DNA of 64,000 nt from Hygrocybe punicea (taxonomy: Eukaryota; Basidiomycota; Agaricomycetes; Agaricales; Hygrophoraceae): positions 4,216,001 through 4,280,000 of the forward strand of contig OY744461.1 of assembly GCA_963556145.1 (NCBI GenBank), written 5' to 3'. Position 1 is the stretch's first letter. Every line of letters begins with the position of its first letter. This document shows positions 45,776-55,600 of this stretch, piece after piece. The position numbers and the translations under genes were made by a program. The notes under the pieces are model-generated. The model ran no database searches and was not told the origin of the DNA. It saw only the letters and a program-made list of their open reading frames with translations.

Positions 45776-47158
45776 TAGTGTTGCCGCGACTCGACTAGTC
45801 AATAGTCGACTAGGAAAGTCGCGACTTCAACTAGACTATTCATTACAATTTCATATAGTTGTAGTCGGTAGTCATGACTACCGACTACAGTCAACTTCAG
45901 TCGCGGCTCAGTCGGGGTTCTCACTACAAAAATGCTAACGATCTATATATCCCTGTCATCTCCCTCACCCATGGCTGCAATCAGCACATCAAATGCTTGG
46001 TCCTTGTCCCCCTCAAACAATGCACCCAACAAATCCACCTCCTCCTCCTCTACATCCATCATGCTGGCCTCGTTGACTGCCCACCCAGTCATGAAGTCAA
46101 GTTGAGATTTCTTGAGGCCGAATTTGAGCATTTGAAGGGCCTCCATGAGGAGGGGATGGATGCGGTTGCGTTTGTGTGTGTCAGTCTCGGCACTGGATGA
46201 GAAAACACGCTCACTCGGGACAGATGACGCTTGAATAGGTAGATAGTCCATTGCAATAGAATAAATTGTCGGCAAGGTTGAATCGGACATGGACCAGAAT
46301 TGAAGAAGGTTCGTCCCTGGCTTCGAGAGTGGGCCTTTGACATAGGACTCGTATTCTTCGTTGAAAGATCTTCCGCTTCAGCAACTGCATCAACCAGCCA
46401 TTCTCCTTGCAGGCTTTGACGTACTCGTCCTCATGGTACTTCTCGAGGTGGACACGGAGATTGGGGTTAGCTGTGGCAGGGGCAAAGGTATAGTTGATGT
46501 TGAGGGCAAGGAACTTCGGATCGGCGGAACGGCGTGCCCTGTAGGTAGATAATTAGTGTACAGAAATCAATAGAAAGGGGGAAGACACTCACTGACAGGC
46601 CTTACATATTGTTCGGATCTTCTCCTTGATACTCCCCTTCATGAAGAAGTGCCAGATATCATGTGCAGCCGTTTTGAATCGGACCGAGCCTACGAGGTCG
46701 TTGACGGACGCGGGCTGACTGGGCCCAGTAGCAGCAGTAGCAGATGGGGCTGCTGACTCTGACGGGGCTGCTGACTGCATAGGAGCAGGAGATGGTTGAT
46801 GTTTCTTGGCCTTCTTCTTGGCACACTCGGCCTTCTTCATCGTGGCTTGCTTTTTGGCACGCGTAAGGGCAGGGAGTTCAGATGATGAGGTAGCCAGAGA
46901 TGAGGCATTTCCCGAGGACTTGGAGGACCCATCGTCGCTGTCCTTGCGACGACTTCGTTGCATGTCACGAACGAGATTGTTGAAGAAAGAAAAAAAAAAA
47001 GTGGTCCGGACTTAGCCGCCAGCTATCGACTTGACCGAATCGGGTAGTCGTAGTCATAGTCGGTGTCATAGTCATAGTCGAGTCGGTTATCAACTCAGCT
47101 ATGACCGACTACAACTATGACTACTAGTCGACTACTAGTCATAGTTGCGGTAACACTA
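45776..47158. mobile_element. non-autonomous hAT element, 1383 bp
   Basis: Ends TAGTGTTGCCGCGACT and, inverted, TAGTGTTACCGCAACT; 8-bp duplication TATATGGG (45768-45775, 47159-47166). Subterminal regions are full of TAGTCG/CGACTA words (45787-45900, 47035-47145). It encodes a BED-finger N-terminus and a hAT dimerisation C-terminus but lacks the catalytic middle. Confidence 0.9.
45946..46963 (-). pseudogene. internally deleted hAT transposase: BED finger plus C-terminal dimerisation domain
   Basis: ATG 46963 opens a Ser/Ala/Lys-rich leader, then a BED-type finger split by an intron (about 46539-46590): HFFMKGSIKEKIRTICKAC followed by ARRSADPKFLALN and NLRVHLEKYHEDEY. Soon after KACKENGWLMQLLK the sequence jumps to the C-terminal region: FNEEYESYVKGPLSKPGTN, then DYLPIQASSVPSERVFSS, the hallmark of the hAT dimerisation domain, and an acidic end at 45946. 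The RNase-H-like core of several hundred residues is missing. The product could bind element ends and dimerise without catalysis, which would make it a possible repressor; that is inference. Confidence 0.8.
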
Positions 47159-47654
47159 TATATGGGATCATGTTGGTGTCGGCACTCCGGTTCTCGATTT
47201 TATTTTATTTCTCATTTCCGTTTTCATTCTACTTTGTCATCGCATTTTGGACCTCCGCCCCCTCGACTCCTCACTCGAATATTTGCAAGAAGTTCTCCGC
47301 CTCCTCTTGTCGTTCCGCCTCCAACCTTCTTTCAGAAACTCTTGTGGGGATATAGACCCGTTTCTGTCTCCTATTTTTGCGTTTTCGTCTTCCGTTCCGC
47401 TTTCCGTTCCCGTTCCCGGTTCTCACTTATTTATATTTTCATTTCCATTTCTAGTTCTCTTTGTTTCCCGTCCTTTCCGGTCCCTTTTCGTTTCCATTGT
47501 ATTCTGGTCCTGTCCTCCTCCTCGACCCCCAGATTCTGGTTATCTTATCTCGTCGTTCTGTTTCCCTCTTTTCCGTTTATAGTTTTATTATGTACTCTAT
47601 TTTTCTTTATGTACATTTTCCCGCATTCTGTTTTCCCTTTCCGTCCGTTCCCTT

Positions 47655-49120
47655 TTATTCCCTTCTCCCTTCGTCGAGTTTGGTGTCGATTAGGTTGAGT
47701 TGACCAAGGATATGGGCCTGGTTCACGCGTAGTCGATTTAGCTCTTTCGTCCAATGGGTTAGTTTCGTGTGGACCTCCGTGACGTATTCAGAAAGGCCGT
47801 CCGCGATCGTTGATATCTCCCTCTGCATTTCCGTCGCCATCTTGTGCACTGCCCGGACGTGGTCGTTGATTCCGGCTCCGATCTGCGGGTGCTTGAACGG
47901 ATTCCCTCGTCTCCCTTCGTCCCGCTCCGATTCCGTATCCGGTTTGACATCGATTAATGTCCGCTTACTCATCAACGCCTCTCCGGCCTGTAGCCTGGGC
48001 TTCTTCACCAGCTTTGGTATTTTCTTCGTGACGATTTTCCTCTTCGGACTACCCGCCTTCACCTTCCCTTTCCTTTCCGCTTTTCCGGTTCCGGTGGCCG
48101 GTCCCTTCATTGATAACCCGCAGCGTCGTTTAAGTCTTTTGCACCAATCGCACGCGTATCCCTCGATTCTGCGACAAACCGTGTTGGCGGTCACACACGC
48201 ATCGCATTGCCGGATCTGGAACGACTGCATATACTACAGATTTGTTAGACGGAAATGATATACGAGTCCGCGAGATATCACTTACCCCCGGAATCTTTCC
48301 CTTCGGTTCCGCGTCCTCGTTCCCGCTTGCATTCGAGAAATCGTTGCCGCTGTTGTAATCCCCATGAACGGTTTCGTCGTCCCAGGTGACCCTCTTATCC
48401 CGGTTGAGCTTTTTGTTTTTGATCACGTTAAGTGCTTGGAGTCTTTCATATTTTCGAAGTTGCTGATCGGACCAGGTGCCCTCCTCGTCCTCGCTTCCGT
48501 GATTGCTGGTTTGTGCGGTCTCCTCCCGGTCCCTTTCCGCGGCTGCATTATCCCTTTTTGCTGCCTCTGCCGCCTTTGCCCTTTCCGCCTCCTCGATCCG
48601 CTTCTCCGCTTCCACCCTCCTATTTGTCTCCTCTTTGTATTGTCGCGATTCCTCTGCCCGTTTCCACTCGATCTTCTCCGCCTCCTCGACCCGTTGTTTC
48701 CTTGGTTCCTCCTCCTTTTCCTCCTGCAACCGTAACGCTTCCCGATGCCTCACCTCTTTCCGTTCCCGTTCGTAGTCTTCCCAGCTCCGCAACCACTCCT
48801 TGACCTCCACCACCATCTCTCCGCCCATCGAGAAATCCCTCGGTTCCGTCACGTTGATTCCGTTGTCCCGGATTTCCATCAATATGCCCCTGTAGTTCCA
48901 CTGCCAGGTATCGTTAGTCCGTGCCGTTTACAGGAACGGGAACTCTTACCATGGCCCGTCGTCGTCTCACCACCCATTGCCATGCTTCGTTCTCGAATCT
49001 GTCGCATACAATATCGATTCCGGCCACGTCTACTTCTAGTAACTTGGCCACGGCGCTCTTGAAATCTTGCCGCGTTTCCGCATCGAGAGTATTGAGGAAA
49101 TGGTTGTATTCCGTCGACAT
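47655..49120 (-). CDS. Gypsy-2 antisense gene: coiled coil plus six-Cys cluster
   Basis: Homologous to the Gypsy-1 antisense gene. Exon 1 starts at ATG 49120 (MSTEYNHFLNTLDAETRQDF ... WQWVVRRRRAM, compare WLSGRKKAL of Gypsy-1). An intron of about 50 bp (about 48902-48951) leads to exon 2, a long Glu/Arg coiled coil (RERKEVRHREALRLQEEKEE) with an acidic end. Another intron (about 48235-48284) leads to exon 3, with C-x2-C-x6-C-x7-C-x2-C-x6-C (CDACVTANTVCRRIEGYAC..C), a Lys-rich stretch and a C-terminal coil (LTHWTKELNRLRVNQAHILG). No internal stop is seen. It is convergent with gag and intact in an element that has lost pol. Confidence 0.78.
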
Positions 49121-49450
49121 CTGGTATTGGTACTTGTTGGGTTTGTTGGGCTTGTTGAGGTTGTTGTCGAGATTGTCGAAAGTCGGGTTGAAAAGTTTTC
49201 TTGTTTGTATTTGTTGCCCTGTCACGTGACCTTTATTTCCCTGTCCAGCCGTCTTGACCATACTATTTTGGTAGCTCCGGATCGCCCCTCCCGACGCTTC
49301 GATACCCGCCGGCTTCGACTCCGCTCACGTTGTACTCCCGTTTCCGTCCATTTTCGACATCGCCTCCGCTCATTTATTCCCATGACCCCGGTATCTTCGT
49401 TATTTCGTATGGATCGACCAGGGATGGTCTCTATCTGAGTCCTGACCGGA

Positions 49451-50065
49451 TGTAGAGGCTCCAGGCCGTCTGGACCCGAATCCTCTTCATATCCCACTTC
49501 GTCCCCGTCCATTCCCATTCATGCATCGTCGATTCTGCCTGATTCCAGTCCTTTCCGTCAATTCCGCTCCGGATTCTGCCTCCGGAATCGTTCATACTCA
49601 AGATGCAATGTCTCTAACGACCCGGAATCAGTACGTATATAGTTACATATGATATATCTTCGTTTCCCATTACTTAGTACATAGCATCATTCCTCCTATA
49701 CTCCTCTCCACTCCTCTCCTATCAGTTACAGCCTTTGGTTGTAGTACATAGTTACTATAGCACAGGATCACTCCCAGTAGTATAAAAGATGTACCCTTAT
49801 ACTACAACCATATTATTATATCCCACCATATTATATTACACCATATCATATTGCATCCCTTCAGTTCTATTTCTTAGTCCTCGCTTCGTATCGTCTCCAT
49901 ATTAGTCTTCGTACTCCACTCCCTTCACTTCCCCTCTGATCCAGAACCCTGGATTCGGGTTGGATTGACTAGACTACATAGACACTAAACTCCTCTGATC
50001 ACTTCTTAGCTGATCACCCTTTCAGTAGATTCCCATTCGGGTCTACAACAGAACTTGCCGTCACA
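49451..50065 (+). repeat. Gypsy-2 3' LTR
   Basis: 615 bp; begins TGTAGAGGCTCC and ends CCGTCACA; direct copy of 43720-44334. Confidence 0.92.
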
Positions 50066-50069
50066 GCAC

Positions 50070-50763
50070 AATGAGGCAGAGACCAGGACAAAGGTCTCTG
50101 CCAAAGGTGAGTTTTTCATATATTTTCTTTATTAATACTTTTACAAATTACAGGTAATCAACAACTACAACAAATGGAGCAAACATGAGCAATGAAAACG
50201 AGATGACGATGACGAGGATGAGGACAGGAACAGGGACAAAAACAAAGACAAAGATGAAGATGGGATGGGGCCTACAAGGACAAAAACGAGGATGAAGATG
50301 AGGACGATGGACAAAGAGGACAACAAATGATAAGGAGGAGCACAATGAGGATGAAGTGCATGATGAGGACAAGGACGAAGTGGACAATGAGGATGACAGT
50401 GACGAGGATGAAGTGGACAACGAGGACCAGGACCATGATGAAAGTGGACAATGAGGATGAGGATGATAGTGACCAGGAAGACAAGGATGATGGTGATGAG
50501 GATGGGACAACGAGGATGGGGACAGGGATGGGGACGACAACAATTGCCCACCCAGCCTGGCAGGGGGCCTATTCCACCTCACATTCACGCGACGTTGCAT
50601 AAATTGACATATGTCTGGTGTCGCGAGATCATAATGGGGCACCCATGTCAATCAGGACAGTGAAACCCATGATGGGGACCATGGGGACATCGTAGATGAC
50701 ATCTCCATTATGTTTATCAATGATGGAATGCAAAGGTGGCCATGGGGGGCAATAATGGCGAAG
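50070..50763 (+). pseudogene. third copy of the acidic-repeat gene, cut by Gypsy-2
   Basis: The start codon lies at 43712, two codons before the Gypsy-2 insertion; the rest follows at 50070. Joined, the first exon reads MRTMRQRPGQRSLPK up to 50106. The intron is 50107-50153 (GTGAGTTT...ATTACAG). The second exon (50154-50763) is rich in GAC/GAG/GATGA repeats and ends with donor GTAAGTAC followed by CCCCTGCTGC-type pyrimidine DNA. That is the same architecture as the two ORFs in the foldback element (28696-29470 and 30063-30795). The Asp-rich frame contains early stops, so this copy looks decayed. Confidence 0.5.
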
Positions 50764-51034
50764 GTAAGTACCTACCCCCTGCTGCTTTTCCCCCATGTAC
50801 TTACTCCTTCCTGAGGCAAGGAACACACCTCCAACAATCCCCTGACCTTCCCCCCATCCATCTTGCTTCCCCACCCCTTTCCTGCCACCAATTGCTGCCC
50901 CCCATGTATCTTCACAATATTATTTCATTTATTTCACATTTATTTCATGCATTTTCATGTATATTAATAAGCTATATACTGAATTATTGGTGCTTGCTGA
51001 GTTGAAAATGACATTACCAAAGTTTGATGCTGTA

Positions 51035-51253
51035 GGTGAGTAAAGACCAGTCCAGACCAGTCTAGACTTGTTGTTAACCAGTTCAGGTCAAAACCGGTTT
51101 TAACCAGTTAATAAACTGGAACAAACTGATGGCAACTGGTTGCCATCAGTCCAGTCTGGTTTTTTCAGTTTTCGCGGTGTTAGGCAACTGGTCTGGTCCT
51201 GGTTAATGTCCAAAAAAGGCAATAACCAGACATAACCAGACTTTAAAACACTA
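51035..51253. repeat. partial copy of hAT-like terminal region
   Basis: Inverted relative to 51669-51895: it ends ACTTTAAAACACTA and shares AACTGGTTGCCATCAGTCCAG-type words, but only this one TAGTGTTTTAAAG terminus is recognisable. Probably a one-ended relic or separate short copy. Confidence 0.55.
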
Positions 51254-52067
51254 CCTGAGAGGCAATCAACCAAATTGCTATCTTGAACCGAAAACCCATC
51301 CCAATGCAGGAGTACTGCAGATGATGGGCCTTATAAGATGGTGTGGAAGCTTGTTTCCTGCACAGTCAGATGCCACAAACCCCTCCTCGGAGAAGTGCTG
51401 CTTGACCCCCATGGCCACTCAAGATCATGGCACACTGGTGCAGATATGCGTCATAGTCTCTTCTTGAGAATTTGTACCTGGAGAGTTGAATTGGAATGGT
51501 GGCAAGGCAGAATGACAGTGAGCCAGGAATTTCCCTAAGGCGTGAAGAGTTTGGAATTGAATTCCCCTCTGCAGAAGGTTTTGAGCAATGTCTAATTCCT
51601 GACACCCAGCATCCAATCTGTAGATGTAAAGCACATCAGCAGGTTGAGAGACAGTGATCTTCCATGAGTAGTGTTTTAAAGTCCGATTAGGTCTGGTTTT
51701 TTGCCTTTTTTAGACATTAACCAGGACCGGACTGGTTGCCTAACACTCCAACAACTGAAAAAACTGGACTGGACTGATGAAAACTGGTTGCAATTGGTTT
51801 TTTCTGGTCTATTAACTGGTTAAAACTGGTTTCAACCTAAACTGGTTACCAACCAGTCCAGACTGGTTTTGTGCAAGGTCTGGACCAGTCTTTACTACTC
51901 AAAACTGGAGGAATTTTAGAAATATTGAATTGTAAGTAACTTCTTATCACAGAGTGACACTACCTCAACTTCGAACCACACAACATCAAGTAGATCGTGA
52001 ACCATTCCAGGTAAGTCTGTCTTTTTGATTGTACATTGTATAATTCATTTTACTTTTTTAATGTAGA

Positions 52068-52713
52068 TATTCACTGTGACAGTGGTCAGCACACCACCAA
52101 CATCAACCACCACCACCAATGTGAACCCACACATCAACCAACCACCGGCAACAGCACCAGAAGCAATGGCAACAGCACCAGTACTAATGTCACCAGCACC
52201 AGCACTGGGTTTTCAACCGGTTGGTGACAACAACAGGGCTACGTGCCCTCAGGTATAGTGTTGCCTCAACTCGGCTGGTCAGAAAAAGCTGATCCCGGTT
52301 CTGATTTTTTGATGCACAACCAGCTGTCTCACTGGCCAATATTTGGTAGCTATGGTCTATAGCTACCAAATATTGGCCAGTGAGACAGCTGGTTGTGCAT
52401 CAAAAAATCAAAACCGGGATCAGCTTTTTCTGACCAGCTGAGTTGAGGCAACACTACTCGGGTATGTTTCTTATGTATTTAACATTAAACTGACCTGACT
52501 ATATTTTCTTGGATAATATTGAATAACCCCACACCTGTGCAAGAGAATGTGTCTAAATGCATCCCAGACCGTGATGTCACAACACTGGCACCAATGCCTA
52601 GCCAATCAACACCAGCACTAACTCAAAGCCATCATGCTACCACCAAGACGTTGCAAGTGCGAGCCGTGGCCAATGGCATTGGGCAGGGCAAAGCACCCTC
52701 TATTATACATTAA
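52068..52713 (+). CDS. Thr/Pro/Ala-rich ORF fragment, two exons
   Basis: Exon 1 begins after AG at about 52067 (IFTVTVVSTPPTSTTTTN, PPATAPEAMATAPVL) and ends CPQ at the donor CTCAG|GTA near 52253. Exon 2 starts near 52519 (NNPTPVQENVSKCIPDRDV) and stops at TAA 52711-52713. A MITE sits in the intron, at the donor. Upstream exons are not clear; a short exon may lie at 51958-52010. Low-complexity composition gives no hint of function and it may be a captured or decayed fragment. Confidence 0.35.
52256..52456. mobile_element. 201-bp palindromic hAT-type MITE at a splice donor
   Basis: TAGTGTTGCCTCAACTCGGC ... inverted copy at the other end; the arms are nearly perfect to the centre (CTATGGTCTATAG). 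8-bp duplication CTCAGGTA / CTCGGGTA (52248-52255, 52457-52464). Its tips match those of the hAT at 45776-47158 (TAGTGTTGCC-C-ACT). Confidence 0.88.
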
Positions 52714-54031
52714 TTGTCCAATAGTGTGATTATCTAAATACACAGGTCATCCCCCCTGGCCAAAAACCAGTGCTAGGGTAATTTTCCTATCTACAAGGTG
52801 AACTGGAAAGTCTAGTTGTAACTGGTTGCAGCCAGTTGCAACTTGGTTGCATAAGCCTGGGCCAAATCAGGCAACCACAACCAGCAACCTCCCACATCAG
52901 GTGCAACTGCAACTGGTGGTCTGGTCTTTTTTGGTTCAGTCTGGTTGGGTCCTGGTTTCTTTCCGGTCCTATGGACTGGACCTTGAAACACTATCCACGA
53001 GACAGTTGCAGCTTGGCCAAAGTCAAAGAAATAAATCCCAGAAGGCAGATGGTGAAGGTGCTTGATGTGATCTGTGAGGACCAGAGGCTGGCAGCTGTCC
53101 TGACTCAAGTCCCACAAAGGTCGCTCAGGTTGCAGACTCAAGACAAAGACTTCAACAAAATTTAAGGCAATCATGCCAAGACCTGTCGTGAAGATGGGAT
53201 CATCCTGTCATATCAATCTGACCATGTGAAGGAAGGCCTGTATGGCCTGGGGTTCCATGTGGTGAGCCTGGTTGGGAACAGGTATTGGCGGCACAAATCC
53301 ATGATGCATGGATAGGTGCACAATTTTGTACATGTCTGGCATTTCCTTCGCAGGCTGAATGTCATCTGTCATGAGAGGTGGTGATGGTGACCTCTGGGTT
53401 CAGATTCCAGGGTTGTGATCTGGATCTGGTTGAATCTCCTCTTGCTGTGGCCCCCAGAAGTCCTCATCATAATCATTGTCCTCATTGTCATGGTCATCCT
53501 CTGGCCCAAACTCCTCACAATAGTCCCACTCATTCCAGAAAGCATCATAGCATTGCTGATTTGCCCCATAATTCCCTAATGTTTCTTCTCTCACACTCTG
53601 CAGGATTGCCTTACATATGAGCTGTGAAGGAATCTCGTTGCTTTTGACCCATTCACATACTTTTGCACTAACAGTGGGTGGGTTGTGCTCATGATTCAAC
53701 TGAGTCTGATGGGCTGAAGGGGATTCCTTCTCCAGCTTCTGAGCATTCATCCTTTCACACTCAGCAAAGAAGTCCCTCCACATGGGGTGGGCCTTTGTGG
53801 GATGGGTGCTGGAAAGAGCTAGGCTTGCTTGGTCCTGTGGGTCCTGTGAAGCTGAAGGCACCATAGTGAGGAAATGCAAAGATGCTGAGGGAGCAGAGGT
53901 GAAGAAAGTAGTCACCTCCTGTAGTTTATGGGGAGGAGGAGCCAAACCCTGGAGTCAGGTATGCTGGTGAAGGGCTTGTGCTGCTTCCGCTCTGCAAGGA
54001 TACCAAACAGGGACATGGTAATGACAGAACC

Positions 54032-54533
54032 TGTTAGAGGCGTGCAACTCTGGACGGAACAGAGTTGTTGGAGGACCAGAGGTACGAATTCTCAAAGTAG
54101 TTATGCTACTTCCTTGAGTCATACTGAGTAAGCACGAGCAGATGGAGTGGAATTAGTCCAGAGGTTCAGACTAAAGATGGAGACTAAAGTGAACTCAAGT
54201 TGATTTTCTGAATGGAGTTACAGGACTTGTAGTTCTAACTTATATACTTGGTAAACTAATTGTTAAGTCCTTAGTAATGTAAAGATAATAAGAACTCTGG
54301 AAGGGGAACCAGAGTTCGGAGAAGGATAAAAGTAACAAAATGTTGCTATGTAAGGTGACAAGTAAACAAAGGGAAAGAACAGATAGGAGTTCAGAGAAAC
54401 AGAGATGAAGAAGAATAGAGTATAAACAAGGAAAGGAACAATAATGTACGTGAGAGGATAAGATAAGATAAAACAGCGGAAAAGTCTGGAGCGGAGTTCA
54501 TTGGAATTCTTCGGAATTGCATAGATATGACAG
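54032..54533 (-). repeat. Gypsy-3 3' LTR
   Basis: 502 bp, TGTTAGAGG...TATGACA on the plus strand. The minus-strand reading has a TATA box (AGTATATAAGTTAG, about 54236-54249), which supports minus orientation. Confidence 0.8.
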
Positions 54534-54659
54534 TATCTCCCCCTTAGCGTCAAACCCCTGAGATGCCTCTGGAACAAAGGGAGAACTGAAGCGGAGTTTG
54601 AAGTAGAAGTAAGGTGGTATAAAACCAACTCCTGGACCAGGAGATAACTCCACAAAAAA

Positions 54660-55600
54660 ATGTTGTCCTCCCAGGAAATCACTGCCCACATCAAAGCCAT
54701 GAAACATGAGTTCACCAAGCTGAAGGCAAAGGAAGAGGCGGAGGAATGGAGGAGAGCGGAGGAAGAGTGGAGAAAGTTGGAGGAGGAAGAGAAGAGAAAG
54801 GAGGCAGCAGCAGAAGCAATGAGAAAATGGGAGGAGATGAAGAAGGTGGAGGAGGAGAAGAGGAGAAAAGTGGAGGAGAGGAAAAAGGCAGAGGAGGAGA
54901 AGAGAAAAAAGGTGGAGGAGGAGCCAGGATACAAGGCTGCAGCGGGGGGGTCTGGAGCTGGACCAGGACTCACAAGCACAGAGAAAGGGAAAAGAAAAAG
55001 AGATGGGTAAGTAAAACAGTGGCAACTAAGTGGACCCAGAGGCGACAAAGAAACAGAGCCATCCAGTGCAAGGCATGTGCGGAGTGCTGGGAGGATTGTG
55101 TGTGGCTGGAGACCAGCAAGACAAGGAGTTGCATGTCGTGCCAGAAAAGAAAGGTGTGGTGTGAGGTGGAAGGGGAAGACGGCACAGTGAGGAAAAAGAA
55201 AAAGAAGGAGGAAAAGGAGGAGTTGGGATCAGAATACTGTGGAGTGGAGCCGACGGTGAAGAAAAGCAACAAGTCCTTGGCACGGGTGGAGGTGTTGCTC
55301 CTGAAGCTGCTCCAGGCGACAAAGGAGAACATGGCGATGCTGGAGTGGGTGGCCGTAGCATGTGAAGGGACATGGGATGCTGTGGAGGACATCTGCAGAG
55401 AGGCCACTCAAATGGCCAACCACCTGGAGAACGTAGAGTTCTTAAGGGACAACTCCTATGAACTCCGGGAGTTCACTTTGGAGTCTGAGGACATTGAGTC
55501 GGAGGAGGTGGAAATGGAGTGGGAGGAGGGAGAATATTTGGGAGAAGGGGGTAGTAAACAGGCCAAAAATTTAACTTCGCAGAAAGCCATATGTAAATAG
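54660..55600 (+). CDS. Gypsy-3 antisense gene: coiled coil plus six-Cys cluster
   Basis: ATG 54660 (MLSSQEITAHIKAMKHEFTK) opens a strong Lys/Glu/Arg coiled coil (AEEWRRAEEEWRKLEEEEKR and onward) and a Gly-rich linker. An intron of 35 bp (55007-55041, GTAAGTAA...CCCAGAG) changes to the frame RQRNRAIQCKACAECWEDC. The cluster is C-x2-C-x6-C-x10-C-x2-C-x6-C (CKACAECWEDC then CMSCQKRKVWC). A Lys-rich stretch, a helical region (ARVEVLLLKLLQATKENMAM) and an acidic end follow; stop TAG 55598-55600. It starts 126 bp from the 3' LTR and meets the integrase frame tail to tail. Same layout as the antisense genes of Gypsy-1 and Gypsy-2, but more diverged. Confidence 0.78.

Larger units (their letters stand above)
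44518..47582 (+). pseudogene. Gypsy-2 Gag-like ORF, split by a hAT element
   Basis: ATG 44518 starts right behind the leader. Residues about 10-190 match the Gypsy-1 Gag (APTFHGDEHDLPRFFDEIDM, LRYLDNDDYELWSTLPATS, AYGIENKTDLGQYFRDFIRI). They are followed by a very Pro/Ser/Val/Ile-rich region built from SIPSSIPP- and PVPIPDPIP-like runs. The hAT insertion at 45776-47158 cuts codon 420. After removing it and one TATATGGG copy the frame continues (VIWDHVGVG...) to TAG 47580-47582, about 557 residues, with a hydrophobic tail. No CCHC knuckle, protease or RT was found anywhere in the element. Confidence 0.75.
43720..50065 (+). mobile_element. Gypsy-2: gag-only LTR element with antisense gene and nested hAT
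   Basis: 615-bp LTRs (43720-44334, 49451-50065; TGTAGAGGC...GTCACA), 4-bp duplication GCAC (43716-43719, 50066-50069), and primer site TGGAGCCCACCACGAGG at 44337. Inside: a Gag ORF related to that of Gypsy-1, no RT, RNase H or integrase, and an antisense gene before the 3' LTR. It is a non-autonomous partner type that must borrow pol. Confidence 0.9.
51669..52993. mobile_element. hAT-like non-autonomous element, 1325 bp
   Basis: Ends TAGTGTTTTAAAGTCCGATT and, inverted, TAGTGTTTCAAGGTCCAGTC. 8-bp flanks TCCATGAG (51661-51668) and TCCACGAG (52994-53001) match at seven of eight. Removing it rejoins the protein-like frame of the minus-strand pseudogene (AATVSW to KITVSQ). Subterminal DNA is crowded with AACTGGTT/AACCAGTT words. 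A plus-strand Thr/Pro-rich spliced ORF and a second MITE lie inside. Confidence 0.7.
51254..53945 (-). pseudogene. degraded copy of a widespread agaricomycete protein gene, split by a hAT-like element
   Basis: From 53945 (MAPPPHKLQEVTTFFTSAPS) through an Asp/Glu-rich region (DDHDNEDNDYDEDFWGPQ). Then come a stop-interrupted stretch and VLSLQPERPLWDLSQDSCQP and GIYFFDFGQAATVSW at about 53000. After the insertion it resumes at 51660 with KITVSQPADVLYIYRLDAG, LLQRGIQFQTL and, after a frameshift near 51480, IPIQLSRYKFSRRDYDAYLH and AALLRGGV. I recall agaricomycete hypothetical proteins with this LWDLSQ...YFFDFG...YRLD...ALLRGGI order, often near transposons. Their function is unknown to me. Stops, a frameshift and the insertion make this a pseudogene. 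Confidence 0.6.
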
